Assembly: GCA_951394405.1 (NCBI GenBank)
Contig: OX596345.1
Location: forward strand, 1,302,001 to 1,366,000
Length of the DNA: 64,000 bases
Direction: 5' to 3'
Origin: Coprinellus micaceus
Taxonomy: Eukaryota; Basidiomycota; Agaricomycetes; Agaricales; Psathyrellaceae
The notes below the pieces were generated by a model. That model was given only the letters and a program-made list of their open reading frames with translations, was not told where the DNA came from and made no database searches. Shown here in pieces: positions 62,981 through 64,000 of this stretch; the stretch's first letter is position 1; each line of letters starts with the position of its first letter. A program made the translations under genes and the position numbers.

Positions 62981-64000
62981 AATGTCGGACAAAAAGGCTG
63001 GGATTGCAGCCAATGAGGCTTCGGGTCCCCCCTTTCCAAACCTCGCATCGACCAACTCTTCACGAACCCACATAGACCGGACCCCCGACAACAAGACCCC
63101 TTCATCACACTGGCCCGACGCAGACAGTATGCCGCCAACGAAGGAGCACCCCGGGCACGGGGAGAGCGCGCTACCAGAGGACAAGGAAGGAGAGGCCATC
63201 GAAAACGTCGAGGATGACTGGGAAGATGACCCAGAAAATGCCAGGAATTGGCCTGCACGGAAGAAGTGGACCACTGTCGCCATTGTGAGTGCCCTACCAG
63301 CCATCGACTGCTAAGCTCACGCGACCATCTTTAGGTCTCGTTCTACACGTTCTGCTCGCCTCTAGCATCCTCCATGATGGCTCCTGGCATCCCGGAAATT
63401 GCGATTAAATATGGCATCACGAATAGTACAGTCATAGCCTTGACTCTCTGTATTTTCCTGCTTTCCTTCGCAATCGCGGTGAGTCGAATCGCCTCCGATG
63501 CCCCTCCCCCACTGATTGTTGTCTCCCTCACCAGCCATTGATACTTGCTCCCTTGTCGGAAATGTATGGCCGTACATGGGTACGTGATCCGCATTACTAG
63601 CGCGATGTTTGAGGGTAATCTTATTGGCGCATTCAACCTGTCCAGGTGTTCCATCTAGGGAACCTGTTCACAACGGCCTTCTCCCTGGGATGCGCATTTG
63701 CTCCCAACACTGGATCGCTCCTTGCCTTCCGGTTCTTGTGTACGTCACGTTCCGATACTCCAACCATACGGTTTTCCAAAAATTTAATTAACGCGTTAGG
63801 CCAGCCGGCTGCTCCGGAAGTGCCCCCATCGCATGCGGCGGAGGATCCGTTGGTGACCTCTTCGCTGAAAAGGATCGTGCCCTTGCGATGGCTTTGTTCA
63901 GCTTGGGACCCCTGATTGGTGCGTTTGACTCCCCCGAGGGCGATGCATTTACTTAAACAGATCTCAAAGGCCCTATTCTGGGACCCATCGCTGGAGGCTT
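62981..64000 (+). CDS. MFS drug:H+ antiporter (DHA1 type), C-terminus beyond window edge
   Basis: Proton antiporter of the major facilitator superfamily, DHA1 family, expected to export drugs, polyamines or metabolites across the plasma membrane. Exons: 62981-63284, 63335-63478, 63535-63579, 63646-63737, 63800-63918, then a last visible exon from about 63970. A long Ser/Pro/Glu-rich N-terminus ends D-P-E-N-A-R-N-W, the usual DHA1 lead-in. The visible helices include F-Y-T-F-C-S-P-L-A-S-S-M-M-A-P-G, then P-L-S-E-M-Y-G-R-T-W (motif A), A-F-R-F-L, and G-P-I-L-G-P-I-A-G-G (motif C). Translation is open to the edge. The remaining helices are missing, so the substrate group is unknown. Confidence 0.85.

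Overview
The window is nuclear DNA from a basidiomycete fungus, most likely an Agaricomycete (mushroom-forming) lineage. Evidence: gene-dense DNA on both strands; genes cut by many short introns (mostly 45-70 nt, GT-AG with a few GC-AG) that splice into full-length conserved proteins; and families typical of Agaricomycetes (DUF6535, DUF6593, F-box proteins with a leading coiled coil, GT61, paralogous 7-TM membrane proteins). No rRNA gene, convincing tRNA gene or CRISPR array was seen. Exon limits below were read by hand from splice signals, reading frame and protein-family match. Where the summed exon length was checked it is a multiple of three.

Left part (1-8.9 kb): a copper-fist transcription factor running off the left edge, a divergent MFS transporter that is now a pseudogene, and a convergent OPT-family transporter. 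The MFS gene is split by a 1,708-bp element with perfect 17-bp terminal inverted repeats and also has an in-frame stop further down.

9.6-22 kb: early-secretory genes SEC23 (COPII), SPC2 (signal peptidase) and a p24 cargo receptor, then a DUF6535 membrane protein, an old-yellow-enzyme oxidoreductase and a secreted DUF3455 protein. A foldback (MITE-like) repeat lies between SPC2 and p24. A gene-poor 3.3-kb stretch follows.

25-37 kb: two paralogous 7-TM proteins bracket a CsbD/LEA-like small protein, a secreted GH12 glucanase, an intronless F-box protein and mitochondrial ribosomal protein mL59.

38-50 kb: ALYREF/Yra1 (mRNA export), AIP1 (actin disassembly), an Rrm4-like RNA-binding protein (three RRMs, MLLE-like domains), a small secreted protein and the spindle-checkpoint protein MAD3 with two KEN boxes and repeated ABBA-like motifs.

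51-64 kb: ATP10 (F1Fo ATP synthase assembly) behind a 54-bp tandem repeat, a DUF6593 protein, SEC24 with an N-terminal WW domain, a GT61 glycosyltransferase, and the start of a second MFS (DHA1-type) transporter leaving the right edge. SEC23 and SEC24, partners in the COPII inner coat, both lie in this window about 44 kb apart.
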